Assembly (NCBI GenBank): GCA_949296425.1 | Contig: CASFPN010000041.1 | Span: 1 to 64,000 of the forward strand | Length of the DNA: 64,000 nt | Direction of reading: 5' to 3' | DNA from: an uncultured bacterium | GTDB lineage: Bacteria > Cyanobacteriota > Vampirovibrionia > Gastranaerophilales > Gastranaerophilaceae | Part shown: one piece after another, positions 43,935-52,566 of the stretch | Layout: each line of letters begins with the position of its first letter | Numbering within the stretch: the first letter of the stretch is position 1 | Position numbers and translations under genes: made by a program | The notes under the pieces: generated by a model | Told to the model about the DNA's origin: nothing | Database searches by the model: none | What the model saw: only the letters and a program-made list of their open reading frames with translations

Positions 43935-44819
43935 TTATTCGCAGTTACATTTTTTTGTGCTTACAGGACTGCCGAAAATGAGTCTTAAACCACCAAAGGG
44001 TTTTTTCATTGTACAATTTAAACCTTCTGTCATTTCATCGATATTACATAAAACTCTGTTTATTTCATTAATTGTACATCCGATTTGAGGGACTGTTTTG
44101 CTGAATTCATCTGTCATAATTTTTACATTATTGCCTACAGCCAGTAGATCCTCATTAGCCGAATTCATTGATTGTTTATCAAAGGTTCCGTTTATGTTGC
44201 CGGTTACTGAACTTACGTTTTCTGATATTTTTACGAAATTGCCGCTGCTGTCTTTTAAATCAGATGATGCCTGTACAACATTAGGCTTGACATCCTCTGC
44301 TATGGAATTAATTGTTCCGAATAAATCGCCGAGAGCCTGAACAGTTATATTCAAATTTTTTACTGTTTGTGCAAAATCTTCTTTAATATCATCCAATGAA
44401 TCAGGATCCTGATTTGAAAGATATGAATCCAATTCAACACTTGATTTACCCGCAATTCTATCTCCGTCTTTGATTAAAAACCATGACGGATTCTGCGGAT
44501 AAATTATATCGATATAATCGTATTTATCATTCTTTTTATTTTTTTCTCGTTTTAAATTTGCCGTAATATTTACAGGGAGTTTCAAATCCATAGGATGAAG
44601 CCTTAAGGTTACAATAGTTGCCGTATATGTTTTGTTAGGCCGAACTTTTACGACTTTTCCTATTTTAAATCCGTTATAATAAATTGGAGCCCTGTCATGA
44701 AAAGGCCGAAGATTTTTAAATTCCGCTGTTATATAAGTACGGGTTCTATAAAAATAGTAAGAAACGCCTATGGAAATTAATATTGCCGACAAAATCAAAT
44801 ATTTTAATAAATTGTTCAT
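43935..44819 (-). CDS. MCE/MlaD-family lipid transport protein
   Basis: A protein of 294 residues from the ATG at 44819 (MNNLLKYLILSAILISIG). One N-terminal membrane helix is followed by an MlaD domain (about 25-110, RAPIYYNGFKIGKVVKV, VTLRLHPMDLKLPVNITANL). A long helical tail follows, with many V-x-N heptad-like repeats and C-terminal cysteines (STKKCNCE). Such proteins form periplasmic rings or tubes moving phospholipid between membranes, with MlaE and MlaF partners that are not in this window. TAATAT ends 7 nt before this ATG; an in-frame ATG at 44855 would add 12 residues and is an alternative. It is divergent from the next gene. Confidence 0.82.
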   Translation of the reverse strand: MNNLLKYLILSAILISIGVSYYFYRTRTYITAEFKNLRPFHDRAPIYYNGFKIGKVVKVRPNKTYTATIVTLRLHPMDLKLPVNITANLKREKNKKNDKYDYIDIIYPQNPSWFLIKDGDRIAGKSSVELDSYLSNQDPDSLDDIKEDFAQTVKNLNITVQALGDLFGTINSIAEDVKPNVVQASSDLKDSSGNFVKISENVSSVTGNINGTFDKQSMNSANEDLLAVGNNVKIMTDEFSKTVPQIGCTINEINRVLCNIDEMTEGLNCTMKKPFGGLRLIFGSPVSTKKCNCE

Positions 44820-44890
44820 ATTAGAAATATTATTTCCGTTAAAATAAAAACGCATTCCCGAACAGATTAATTTTATAGTACAATATGATT

Positions 44891-45352
44891 ATGGAAAATA
44901 TATATTCAGAAAAAGCAGGAAAATTCTTCAAAGAAGGTTATAACTGTGCGCAATCCGTATTTTGTACATTCTCAGATGAACTCGGGCTGGATTTTGAAAC
45001 GGCATTAAAACTGTCCTCCTCTTTCGGCGGTGGAATGGGAAGGCTTAGAGAAGTTTGCGGAGCTGTAAGCGCAATGTTTATGATTGCAGGATTAAAATAC
45101 GGTTACATAACTCCGAATAATGATGAAATAAAAGGTGAACATTATACAAGGATACAAGAGCTTGCGAAAGAATTTATAAAAAATCATAACACGATTATCT
45201 GCCGTGAACTTTTAGGGCTTGATACAAAATTCGACAGCCCTATACCTTCCAAAAGAACTGAACAATATTACAAAGACCGTCCATGTGAGGACATAATTCG
45301 GGATGCAGCAAGAATAATATCTGAATATATATCTTCAAAAAAATGCTCATGA
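44891..45352 (+). CDS. C-GCAxxG-C-C family redox/metal protein
   Basis: A 153-residue protein of the C_GCAxxG_C_C family. Conserved cysteines lie in EGYNCAQSVFCTF, REVCGAVSAM and further downstream in TIICRELLG and RPCEDI, with SSFGGGMGRL between. Members may bind a metal or act in redox chemistry, and are often near membrane proteins or oxidoreductases; the role is unproven. TACAAT (44879-44884) lies 6 nt before the ATG at 44891; an in-frame ATG at 44885 also exists. No ribosome site is seen. It is divergent from the MlaD-like gene across about 70 bp. Confidence 0.85.
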   Translation: MENIYSEKAGKFFKEGYNCAQSVFCTFSDELGLDFETALKLSSSFGGGMGRLREVCGAVSAMFMIAGLKYGYITPNNDEIKGEHYTRIQELAKEFIKNHNTIICRELLGLDTKFDSPIPSKRTEQYYKDRPCEDIIRDAARIISEYISSKKCS

Positions 45353-45413
45353 TTTTTTTGTAACAAATTTATAAATAAAATTAAATTACCTGACGGTTGA
45401 TTATACTTTATAC

Positions 45414-45501
45414 TATAATGACATTATCAAAATGAATAATATTTTGAGTTACATTGCCTGATTTGTTAATTGTAATGCGGAAATCTGATGTTACAATTAA
45501 C
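45414..45501 (+). promoter_or_regulatory. Promoter -10 box and leader stem-loop of the exported GH13 gene
   Basis: TATAAT at 45414-45419 has only weak -35 candidates near 45390. In the ~110-nt leader there is a perfect 11-bp inverted repeat, GTTAATTGTAA (45465-45475) and TTACAATTAAC (45491-45501), with a 15-nt centre. It ends 29 nt before the ATG. It could be an operator for a dimeric regulator or an RNA hairpin. Confidence 0.55.
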
Positions 45502-45530
45502 CATTGTATCAAATAAATAGAGGTAAAATA

Positions 45531-47567
45531 ATGAAAAAACTTTTAGCAAGTATATTAGCACTCCTGTTGTTGTTAAATATTTGTCCAACAGCATTTGCAA
45601 TCACGTCACAATCCGCTTTACAGATTTCCCAAACGGAAGAAAATGCCGTAATACCGTCAAAATTGGAAAAAGAAATAAAAACATCGCTTGCTAAAGTATA
45701 CGGGGCTGAAAATGTTGATGGTATATATTCAAATATTTTACAAATAGCACGGGAGGCAAAAGCTAAAAGGTCTGCCAATCTTATTGCTGAAGATTTGTCC
45801 AGACCCTCCGACTGGTACAAAGATGAAGTTATTTATATGTTTTATGCAAACCACTTTGGTGTAAAAAATCCTGACAAAGCAAATACTTTTAAAGATGATA
45901 TCCACATGCTTGATTATCTTAAAACTCTCGGGGTAACAACTATTTATATTTTGCCGTTTGTGGATTCTCCGATGGAAGATGCCGGCTTTGATATTAGAAA
46001 TCCGCGTGGAATAAGAGCTGATCTGGGCGGAATGTTTGAATTTCAAAAATTTATTGCCGCAGCAAGAGAAAAGGGATTTAAAATTAAGGCTGATTTAGTT
46101 CTTAATCATTTTTCCGATCAACATGAATGGTTTCAACAGGTATTAAAAGGTGATATGTCAAAAATTAATTACTTTGTTGTAAGAGAACAAATGCCTGAAT
46201 ATACAAAATACAAAGATGAAAAACTCGGTTGGGTTGCAGAATACAAAGAACCGAACGGAAAGATTTCAAAAAGAAGAATTATTTTTCCTGAAATAACTGA
46301 CAATAACTACAGAAAAGTTACTGTTAAAAATAAAGATTACTATTTTTATCACACTTTTTATCCGTTCCAGTTAGACATAAACTGGAAAAATCCGGAAGTT
46401 CTTTACTATAATCTTGAGACAATAGCATTTTGGGCTAATCAGGGTGTGGATATATTCAGAATGGATGCTATACCCTATCTTATGAAAGAAGATGGAACAA
46501 ATGCTGAAAATTTAGAAGATACACACAGAATTATAAAAATTTTGAGTGCTTTTATTCAGGCTGTTGCTCCGCGTTCGGTTATTCAGGCTGAAGCATGTCA
46601 AATGCCTAATAAAATTCTTCCTTATTTCGGGGCTGAAAGAAAAATTAAAGAAACAATAAAGGGCGAAGAAAAAGAATTAACAAGAACAGATGAAGTTCAA
46701 ATAGCTTATCATTTCCCGTATATGCCGGCTATATGGGCATCTCTTGTAACTGCAGATAACAGTTATTTTTGGAAGGCTTACAAACAAACTCCGCAAATCC
46801 CATCCTCCGCTTCTTGGGCTATATTTTTGAGAGTTCATGATGAATTAACCCTTGAAATGGTTAACGAAAAAACAAGAGAAATTCTTTTTGAAGATTTGGC
46901 GCCTAAAGGTGCATCATTCAGAAAGGGATTCGGAATTTCCGGGAGAATGGCAAACTTTTTAGATAAGAATCCTGACAGAATAGGAATGGCGTTTTCTATT
47001 TTAATGTCACTGCCCGGAATTCCTATTATATATTATGGTGATGAAATTGGTATTCAAAACAACTTTGCAAACGCCAACAAAAGCGCTAAACTTCGTGAAG
47101 CAAAACAAAAAAGAGACAAAGATGTTAAAAATAAAGTAAAAATGCTGAGCTATTTTGACAGCCGTGATATAAACAGAGGACCGATAACCCAGAAAACTTT
47201 TGAAGATGCGGTAAATCATAAAGGCACATATAACAACAGAGTTTATGAACGCGTAAAACAATTAATAAAAGTCCGCAAGCAATATCCTGTAATAACAAGA
47301 GGTTCTTTTGTTGAATTGAAAACTAAATCACCGGAAGTATTTGCCTATGTCAGAGCTACGGATACAGACAGAGTTGTTGTAATAAATAATCTTTCCGATG
47401 ATAAAATCAAAGCTACGGTTATATTTACCGATGACAATTTTGGTAAAAAAGGCAAAGATATCTACCTGAAAAACTTGCTGACAGACAAAATGGTTCGTGC
47501 AAGAGTTGAAAATAAAGAATTAACAGTAAGGTTAAATGCTTATGATGCCATGTGGCTTAAAATGTAA
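45531..47567 (+). CDS. Exported GH13 alpha-amylase-family enzyme, trehalose-synthase-like
   Basis: A 678-residue protein. The ATG at 45531 has AGAGGT about 6 nt upstream and gives a signal peptide (MKKLLASILALLLLLNICPTAFA). The (beta/alpha)8 barrel begins near DWYKDEVIYMFYANHFGVKN. GH13 regions are LVLNHFSDQHEWF, nucleophile Asp312 in DIFRMDAIP, acid/base Glu354 in VIQAEACQ and Asp437 in FLRVHDELTLEMV. HDELTLEM and NHFSDQHEWF are closest to TreS (maltose/trehalose transglucosylase) and related glucosidases. A C-terminal beta domain closes it. A periplasmic location is unusual for TreS, so it may instead hydrolyse or transglycosylate incoming oligosaccharides. The GH77 gene follows. Confidence 0.85.
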   Translation: MKKLLASILALLLLLNICPTAFAITSQSALQISQTEENAVIPSKLEKEIKTSLAKVYGAENVDGIYSNILQIAREAKAKRSANLIAEDLSRPSDWYKDEVIYMFYANHFGVKNPDKANTFKDDIHMLDYLKTLGVTTIYILPFVDSPMEDAGFDIRNPRGIRADLGGMFEFQKFIAAAREKGFKIKADLVLNHFSDQHEWFQQVLKGDMSKINYFVVREQMPEYTKYKDEKLGWVAEYKEPNGKISKRRIIFPEITDNNYRKVTVKNKDYYFYHTFYPFQLDINWKNPEVLYYNLETIAFWANQGVDIFRMDAIPYLMKEDGTNAENLEDTHRIIKILSAFIQAVAPRSVIQAEACQMPNKILPYFGAERKIKETIKGEEKELTRTDEVQIAYHFPYMPAIWASLVTADNSYFWKAYKQTPQIPSSASWAIFLRVHDELTLEMVNEKTREILFEDLAPKGASFRKGFGISGRMANFLDKNPDRIGMAFSILMSLPGIPIIYYGDEIGIQNNFANANKSAKLREAKQKRDKDVKNKVKMLSYFDSRDINRGPITQKTFEDAVNHKGTYNNRVYERVKQLIKVRKQYPVITRGSFVELKTKSPEVFAYVRATDTDRVVVINNLSDDKIKATVIFTDDNFGKKGKDIYLKNLLTDKMVRARVENKELTVRLNAYDAMWLKM

Positions 47568-47640
47568 AATATGAGCTGTTTTACCAGTGATTCAAATCGA
47601 AACGGGTTAATCGCGACTTATATCGTATTTTACACTAAAA

Positions 47641-47706
47641 ATGGATAAAATCGTCACCTCTGCAATAAATTCAGGGCAGGCTCTGGACTTGCTTGACTGC
47701 TTTTCA
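47641..47706. repeat. Dispersed intergenic repeat copy
   Basis: About 58 nt (TAAAATCGTCACC...TTGACTGCTTTT) match 7422-7484 with about eight mismatches, and the TTGACTGCTTTTG part recurs inverted at 19401-19470. It sits in the 248-bp gap before the GH77 gene; the rest of that gap shows nothing else recognisable. Confidence 0.6.
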
Positions 47707-47815
47707 AGAATATCTAATGTAAATTGCTATACATATCCAAAAAATCTCAGGTTGAATTTTCAGTTTTATCATGTTATTATTAATGTGTTGATATATAAGA
47801 AGAGAAGGGGTAATT

Positions 47816-49705
47816 ATGACTTGTGTATTAGAAAATAAGTCTAATCTTTTAGACGAAAAAGCAAAAAAAACGATTCGTAAAGCTTTAAAAGTTTTAGGTA
47901 AAAAAAATCTTGCATTTATAATGCACAGCGGTAGTTTTCCGTCTGCACCGAACCAGAACACAGGTTTTGGAAGCATTAACAGTGATGGCGGAAAAGAATT
48001 TATTGAATATGTATCAGGGCTTTTTGACGCAATTCAACTTGGACCTGCTGGTAAAACAAAGTCATGTGACGCTTCTCCATACACGGGGACTATTTTTTCA
48101 GGTAACCCTTTATTCATTGATTTGAAAGAGCTTACAACAAAAGCTTGGGGTAATATTCTCTCAGAAGATACTTATAACAGAATCGTTGCTGAAAATCCCA
48201 ATAAAGATATTAATAAAACAGCATACTCATATATTTACAAACGTCAAGATGAGGCATTACAGGAAGCTTGGAATAATTTTAAGACAAATCCTGCAACCAA
48301 ACTTGAAAAAGAATTCAGGCAGTTTAAGTCAGAAAACAGTTTTTGGCTTGATAAAGACGGGCTCTATGAAGCTTTGTCAATAGAACATGGTAATGATTAC
48401 TGGCCTTTATGGGATTCTGAAACTGATAAAAATCTTTTTAATCCGTCATCTATTGAACAACAGATCCAATTCGGCAGCCGTATTAAAGAGGTTGAAAGTA
48501 AATATTATGATGAAATAGAAAGATATAAATTTATACAATTTATTATTTCCAAACAAAATGAAGAAACACTGAAATATGCAGAAAAACACGGAATCAAAAT
48601 GATTGCGGATAGACAGGTTGCATTTTCCGACCGTGATACCTGGGCATACCAGTCATTGTTCTTAAAAGGTTGGTGTTTAGGCTGTCCTCCTGACTATTTT
48701 TCAAAAGACGGTCAGGCATGGGGGTTCCCTGTTATGGATCCTGAAAGACTTTACAATGCTGATGGTTCTTTAGATGAAGGCGGAATTTTACTCAAAAATC
48801 TTTATAAAAAAATGTTTAAAGAAAATCCGGGCGGTGTACGAATTGATCATATCGTAGGACTTATTGACCCGTGGGTTTACAAAGAAGGCAAAAAACCGAA
48901 AATAGAAGAAGGTGCAGGCAGATTATATTCTTCTCCCGAACATTCAGAACTTTCAAAATATGCTATTGCAAAATTAGAAGATTTGGATACGGAACTTACT
49001 GCCGACAAAGAAAAAAGGGTTAAAAAATTAACAAAGCAGCAGATAAAGGATTACGGCAGACTTATTGAAAAAATAGTTATTGCGGCTGCAAAAGAAGAAG
49101 GTTTGGACAAAGATGCAATTGTTTGCGAAGATTTGGGTACTTTAACAAATCCGGTTGCGTCTGTTATGAATGCTTACGGGCTTCAGGGAATGAAATTAAC
49201 ACAGTTTGTTGAGGCTGATAAACCTGAAGATCCTTACCGCTGCTGCAATATCGGTAAAAAGTGTTGGGCAATGGTAGGAACGCATGATAATGAACCGATA
49301 AAAATGTGGGCTGACCAAAATATCCATACTCATATTGGTTATCTTCACGCAAAAAATCTGGTGGATGATTTATTTGCTGAGGCGGAGAATAAAGACGACA
49401 TTATTGTAAGACTTACTGATGATGCGGAATTTCTTGCTCAGACAAAGCTTGTAGAACTTTTTGCATCACAGGCTGAAAATATTCAGATTTTCTTTACTGA
49501 TTACTTTAATGTCTATGATGTTTATAACAGGCCGGGTACATCAGGCGATGCCAATTGGAGTTTAAGACTTCCTGATAATTATAGACAACTGAATGCAATA
49601 AATCTTGCAAATATTCTAAAATTAGCTATAATTGCAAGAGGGCATGAATTTGCCGATAAAAATAAAAAACTTATAGAAAAACTTGACGAAGTAATTAACA
49701 ATTAG
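47816..49705 (+). CDS. malQ: 4-alpha-glucanotransferase (GH77 amylomaltase)
   Basis: A 629-residue cytosolic enzyme that transfers 1,4-glucan segments. GH77 motifs are AIQLGPAGKTKSCDASPYTG, GNPLFIDLKEL, IMADRQVAFSDRDTWA-like (IKMIADRQVAF), WGFPVMDPE, nucleophile Asp in GGVRIDHIVGL, acid/base Glu in IVCEDLGTLT and Asp in MVGTHDNEPI. It is longer than bacterial MalQ (about 500-525), with inserted helical regions at about 100-200 and 370-400. AGAAGGGG lies about 6 nt before the ATG. Together with the exported GH13 upstream it forms an alpha-glucan or glycogen branch of metabolism. Confidence 0.92.
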   Translation: MTCVLENKSNLLDEKAKKTIRKALKVLGKKNLAFIMHSGSFPSAPNQNTGFGSINSDGGKEFIEYVSGLFDAIQLGPAGKTKSCDASPYTGTIFSGNPLFIDLKELTTKAWGNILSEDTYNRIVAENPNKDINKTAYSYIYKRQDEALQEAWNNFKTNPATKLEKEFRQFKSENSFWLDKDGLYEALSIEHGNDYWPLWDSETDKNLFNPSSIEQQIQFGSRIKEVESKYYDEIERYKFIQFIISKQNEETLKYAEKHGIKMIADRQVAFSDRDTWAYQSLFLKGWCLGCPPDYFSKDGQAWGFPVMDPERLYNADGSLDEGGILLKNLYKKMFKENPGGVRIDHIVGLIDPWVYKEGKKPKIEEGAGRLYSSPEHSELSKYAIAKLEDLDTELTADKEKRVKKLTKQQIKDYGRLIEKIVIAAAKEEGLDKDAIVCEDLGTLTNPVASVMNAYGLQGMKLTQFVEADKPEDPYRCCNIGKKCWAMVGTHDNEPIKMWADQNIHTHIGYLHAKNLVDDLFAEAENKDDIIVRLTDDAEFLAQTKLVELFASQAENIQIFFTDYFNVYDVYNRPGTSGDANWSLRLPDNYRQLNAINLANILKLAIIARGHEFADKNKKLIEKLDEVINN

Positions 49706-49726
49706 TCTTGAACTTAGGGTATATTT

Positions 49727-50578
49727 ATGAAAAAATTAATAATTGCATTATGTATACTGGCTAATATGGGTTTTGCTTATGCGGCAGAACCCGTTCAGCC
49801 GTATGAACCTTCTACGGAAGCTAAACTTCAATACAATCAAGGGGTTGACTATTACAAAGTTGGTCAGTATGATCAGGCAATGGCTGCTTTCAGACAAGCT
49901 ATAACTCTTGATCCGAATTATATTGACGCATATTATAATCTCGGGTCAATTCTTGAATATCTGAGACAAGATGAAGCTGCTCTCGCTGTTTTTAAACAGG
50001 TTATTGTCAGAAAACCTGATGATTACGAATCAGTTTATAAAGCTGCAAATTTAAGTTATAAATTAGGTTTAACAGATAAAGCAAAAACTTATTTGTCTTT
50101 AATACCTCCGGAAAGTACAGTTTATTCCAGTGCTAAAGCTCTGGCTTCCAATTTAAATACGGATATGCAGACCATTAAAGCTCAAAAAGAACAAGAAACA
50201 AAGCCGGTTCAAATTGAACAGACAAATGGTATGTATAATAATATTCCAAGTCCTACGGGAATTACAACTGATGGGAGTGGTAATGTTTTTGTCGCCTGCT
50301 TTTCTGATAATATGATTTATAAAATTTCTCCGGATGGTAAGAAGGTTATTTTTGTTAAAACTCCGAAGCTGAACGGCCCTATTGCAATGGCCAGCGATGC
50401 CGCAGGAAATATTTATGTTTCAAACTATAATGCTGATAATGTTATAAAAATAACGCCGACCGGCGAGATTACAACTCTTGTTTCAAATATCAAAAAGCCA
50501 TACGGTATGCATATTAAAGGAAATCTTTTATTTGTTTCATCTCAAGGCTCAAATTCCGTGTTGAGGTATAAGTTGTAA
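49727..50578 (+). CDS. Exported TPR and NHL-repeat protein
   Basis: A 283-residue protein. A signal peptide (MKKLIIALCILANMGFAYA) is followed by three TPR motifs (about 33-140: YNQGVDYYKVGQYDQAMAAF, AYYNLGSILEYLRQDEAALA, VYKAANLSYKLGLTDKAKTY). After a linker come NHL/beta-propeller blades (about 175-283): PTGITTDGSGNVFVACFSDN, PIAMASDAAGNIYVSNYNAD, PYGMHIKGNLLFVSSQGSN. Only about three blades are present, so a full propeller would need oligomerisation. Probably a periplasmic scaffold. It begins 21 nt after malQ, so it is likely in the same operon. Function unknown. Confidence 0.82.
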   Translation: MKKLIIALCILANMGFAYAAEPVQPYEPSTEAKLQYNQGVDYYKVGQYDQAMAAFRQAITLDPNYIDAYYNLGSILEYLRQDEAALAVFKQVIVRKPDDYESVYKAANLSYKLGLTDKAKTYLSLIPPESTVYSSAKALASNLNTDMQTIKAQKEQETKPVQIEQTNGMYNNIPSPTGITTDGSGNVFVACFSDNMIYKISPDGKKVIFVKTPKLNGPIAMASDAAGNIYVSNYNADNVIKITPTGEITTLVSNIKKPYGMHIKGNLLFVSSQGSNSVLRYKL

Positions 50579-50626
50579 TCATAAAACATAATGATAACTG
50601 GTTGTTTTTTTATGATATAACTTGTG

Positions 50627-51451
50627 TTATTCTTTTACTCCGCCTTGCAAAATATCGGAGATAAAATATTTTTTGCCGAGTAAAAAAACTCCGATTACCG
50701 GAACTGTGCAGATGACAGAACAGGCTAAAAGTTCTCCCCACAAAGTAATTTCCCTAAAGCTACCTTTATAAATCGCAAGTCCGACCGGCAGTGTTCTCAT
50801 ACTCTCGCTGTTTGTAACAATTAAGGGCCACATAAAACTGTTCCAGGTTGTCACAAATGTAAATATCGAAAGAGTTGCAACGGCCGGAAGTGCCAAAGGT
50901 AAGGCTATTTTAAAAAAAGATTCAAATAAATTACATCCGTCAATTTTAGCAGATTCTTCCAAATCTTTCGGCAGTCCTAAAAAATACTGCCGCATTAAAA
51001 ATATTCCGAATCCGCCAAACAAACCCGGCAAAATTAATGCCTGATAAGTGTCTATTAAATGCAGCTCCCTCATTAAAAAGAATAATGGAATAATATTTAC
51101 CTGCGGCGGAATTAACATAGTAATAAGAATAATAAGAAATAATGCATTTTTATATTTAAAATTCATTCTCGCAAAAGCATAGCCGGCTAAGGAGGCAAAG
51201 ATAACCTGACCGATTGTCGTAATTAAAGCTACAACAAGACTGTTCAAAAAATATAAACTAAGCGGAATGTCATTAAAAACATTTTTATAATTATCCAAAG
51301 TCATATCGGGATGAAAAATTCTGCCCGCATGAGAAAAAATCTCACTGTTATCAACAAATGATAAGTTAATCATTGCAAAAAAAGGATATAACATGCTTAT
51401 CGCAATTAGAATAAGAACCGAATAACCTAAAAATATCCTGAATTTTCTCAT
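50627..51451 (-). CDS. Carbohydrate ABC transporter permease, MalG-type
   Basis: A 274-residue inner-membrane protein with six predicted helices. The conserved EAA loop that contacts the ATPase is LPKDLEESAKIDGCNLFESF, followed by KIALPLALPAVATL. The N terminus (ILIAISMLYPFFAMINLSFV) and TTWNSFMWPLIVTNSESMRT match the MalG family of sugar importers (CUT1). The partners (MalF-type permease, binding protein, ATPase) are not adjacent, unless they lie upstream beyond the oppositely directed prepilin. TATAAT ends 6 nt before the ATG and no ribosome site is seen. Its proximity to GH13 and GH77 genes suggests a maltodextrin-type substrate, by inference. Confidence 0.92.
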   Translation of the reverse strand: MRKFRIFLGYSVLILIAISMLYPFFAMINLSFVDNSEIFSHAGRIFHPDMTLDNYKNVFNDIPLSLYFLNSLVVALITTIGQVIFASLAGYAFARMNFKYKNALFLIILITMLIPPQVNIIPLFFLMRELHLIDTYQALILPGLFGGFGIFLMRQYFLGLPKDLEESAKIDGCNLFESFFKIALPLALPAVATLSIFTFVTTWNSFMWPLIVTNSESMRTLPVGLAIYKGSFREITLWGELLACSVICTVPVIGVFLLGKKYFISDILQGGVKE

Positions 51452-51502
51452 ATATTAATTATAACAGATAAACATAAGTATATTGCAAAATATGGTAATA
51501 TA

Positions 51503-51530
51503 TTGTAAAATTAATATGTTGGTATATAAT
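51503..51530 (+). promoter_or_regulatory. Candidate promoter upstream of the poly-G prepilin
   Basis: TTGTAA (51503-51508), a 16-nt spacer and TATAAT (51525-51530) predict a transcript start near 51537. That lies after the ATG at 51531 and before the ATG at 51544. Confidence 0.5.
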
Positions 51531-52253
51531 ATGGAGAATTGTAATGCAAGTATTAAGAAATATAAAGAAGTCCGGGGGGGGGGCATTTTAGGCTTTACCC
51601 TTGCAGAAGTGTTAATTACTTTGGGTATTATCGGGGTTGTTGCGGCTTTAACTTTACCGACTCTTGTTTCTAAATACCAGCATAAAGTAAGAGAAACAGA
51701 GTTTAAAAAAGCATATTCATCTTTGCAGCAGGCTATTTATTCCATTGATCCGGCTTATATCTCTGCTTGGACCGGTTCTGCGGGAAATACAGAACTGGAA
51801 TTTTATACTGAGTTGTACAGTAAATATAAGGTTATTTCTGATAAAGATGTTAAAAATTTATATAAAAAGAACAATAAAATTTTAATAAAAAATTATAATA
51901 AAAAAGAAGGAGATATGGATCTGTGCGCACAGCTTCCTACAAGAATTGCCGCAGACGGATCTGCAATTAGCGGAGTGTATAATTGTTTCGGAAACTGGAT
52001 CGTAATTGATACGAACGGCCCGAAGCGTGAGCCAAATGCTCTGGGACATGATATTTTTTATTTTGCGCTTAATCAAAATAAATTAATTCCTGTCGGTTCT
52101 CCGCAATATACTCACTGGCAAATGAAACCTAATTCAACTTATTGTTCAAAAAATTCGGATAATAAAACAAACGGCGGATCATGCGCTTATTTTGCAGTCG
52201 CAAATATATGTCCTGATGACGAATCAAAGACATATTGGGAATGCCTTCCCTAG
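51531..52253 (+). CDS. Type IV pilin-like prepilin with ten-G tract before the pilin signature
   Basis: A prepilin of about 240 residues in the present frame. The body begins GFTLAEVLITLGIIGVVAAL with Glu5, followed by a globular domain with FGNWIVIDTNGPKREPNALG and cysteine pairs near the end. Its N terminus is unusual: in the observed frame it would start at the ATG at 51531 (MENCNASIKKYKEVRGGG), with no ribosome site. A second ATG at 51544, with GGAG 7 nt upstream, is out of frame because the intervening tract has ten G (51574-51583) and meets TAG at 51589. With 8 or 11 G it would read straight into GFTLAEV. Expression therefore may depend on tract length. It is divergent from the MalG-type gene. 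Confidence 0.8.
   Translation: MENCNASIKKYKEVRGGGILGFTLAEVLITLGIIGVVAALTLPTLVSKYQHKVRETEFKKAYSSLQQAIYSIDPAYISAWTGSAGNTELEFYTELYSKYKVISDKDVKNLYKKNNKILIKNYNKKEGDMDLCAQLPTRIAADGSAISGVYNCFGNWIVIDTNGPKREPNALGHDIFYFALNQNKLIPVGSPQYTHWQMKPNSTYCSKNSDNKTNGGSCAYFAVANICPDDESKTYWECLP
51574..51583 (+). repeat. Ten-G homopolymer in the prepilin leader
   Basis: Ten consecutive G lie between TCC and CATTTTAGG, just before the codons for GFTLAEV. Tracts of this length are prone to slippage; a change of one base shifts the frame of the pilin. Confidence 0.9.
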
Positions 52254-52566
52254 ATTACAAAATATAAAAGTGCGAACATTACACAAAGTGATAATGAACT
52301 CAAAACAAACCAAGTATGCATTACAGGATGCTGGTAGTCCCAGATTTCTTTTAATGTGGTTGCGGCATTTTCAATTGTTTGCATCTTTCTTCTCCAATAA
52401 CATATTTATGCTCGTCATTATGAACTTTTCCCGAATCTCTTTGAGATACTGAAATTAATTCAGTATGACAGAAAACTTTTTTCTATATTTATATCTTATG
52501 CATTAATCATTTTCGGACATCACCTAATCGGTTGATTATTTGTAATCTTTAGGATAATATACACTT
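52254..52566. other. 313-bp intergenic region with decayed palindromic repeat
   Basis: The segment 52414-52470 (GTCATTATGAAC...GAATCTC...GAGATACTGAAA...CAGTATGACA) is a degraded inverted pair of the CCTGAACTTGTTTCAGG repeat family. GATAAT at 52553-52558 is the likely -10 of the next gene. Nothing else is seen. Confidence 0.6.

Noticed and set aside
47816-49705. Possible fusion in the GH77 gene because it is about 100 residues longer than usual
   Set aside because: No second domain is recognisable; the extra length looks like helical insertions within the catalytic domain.
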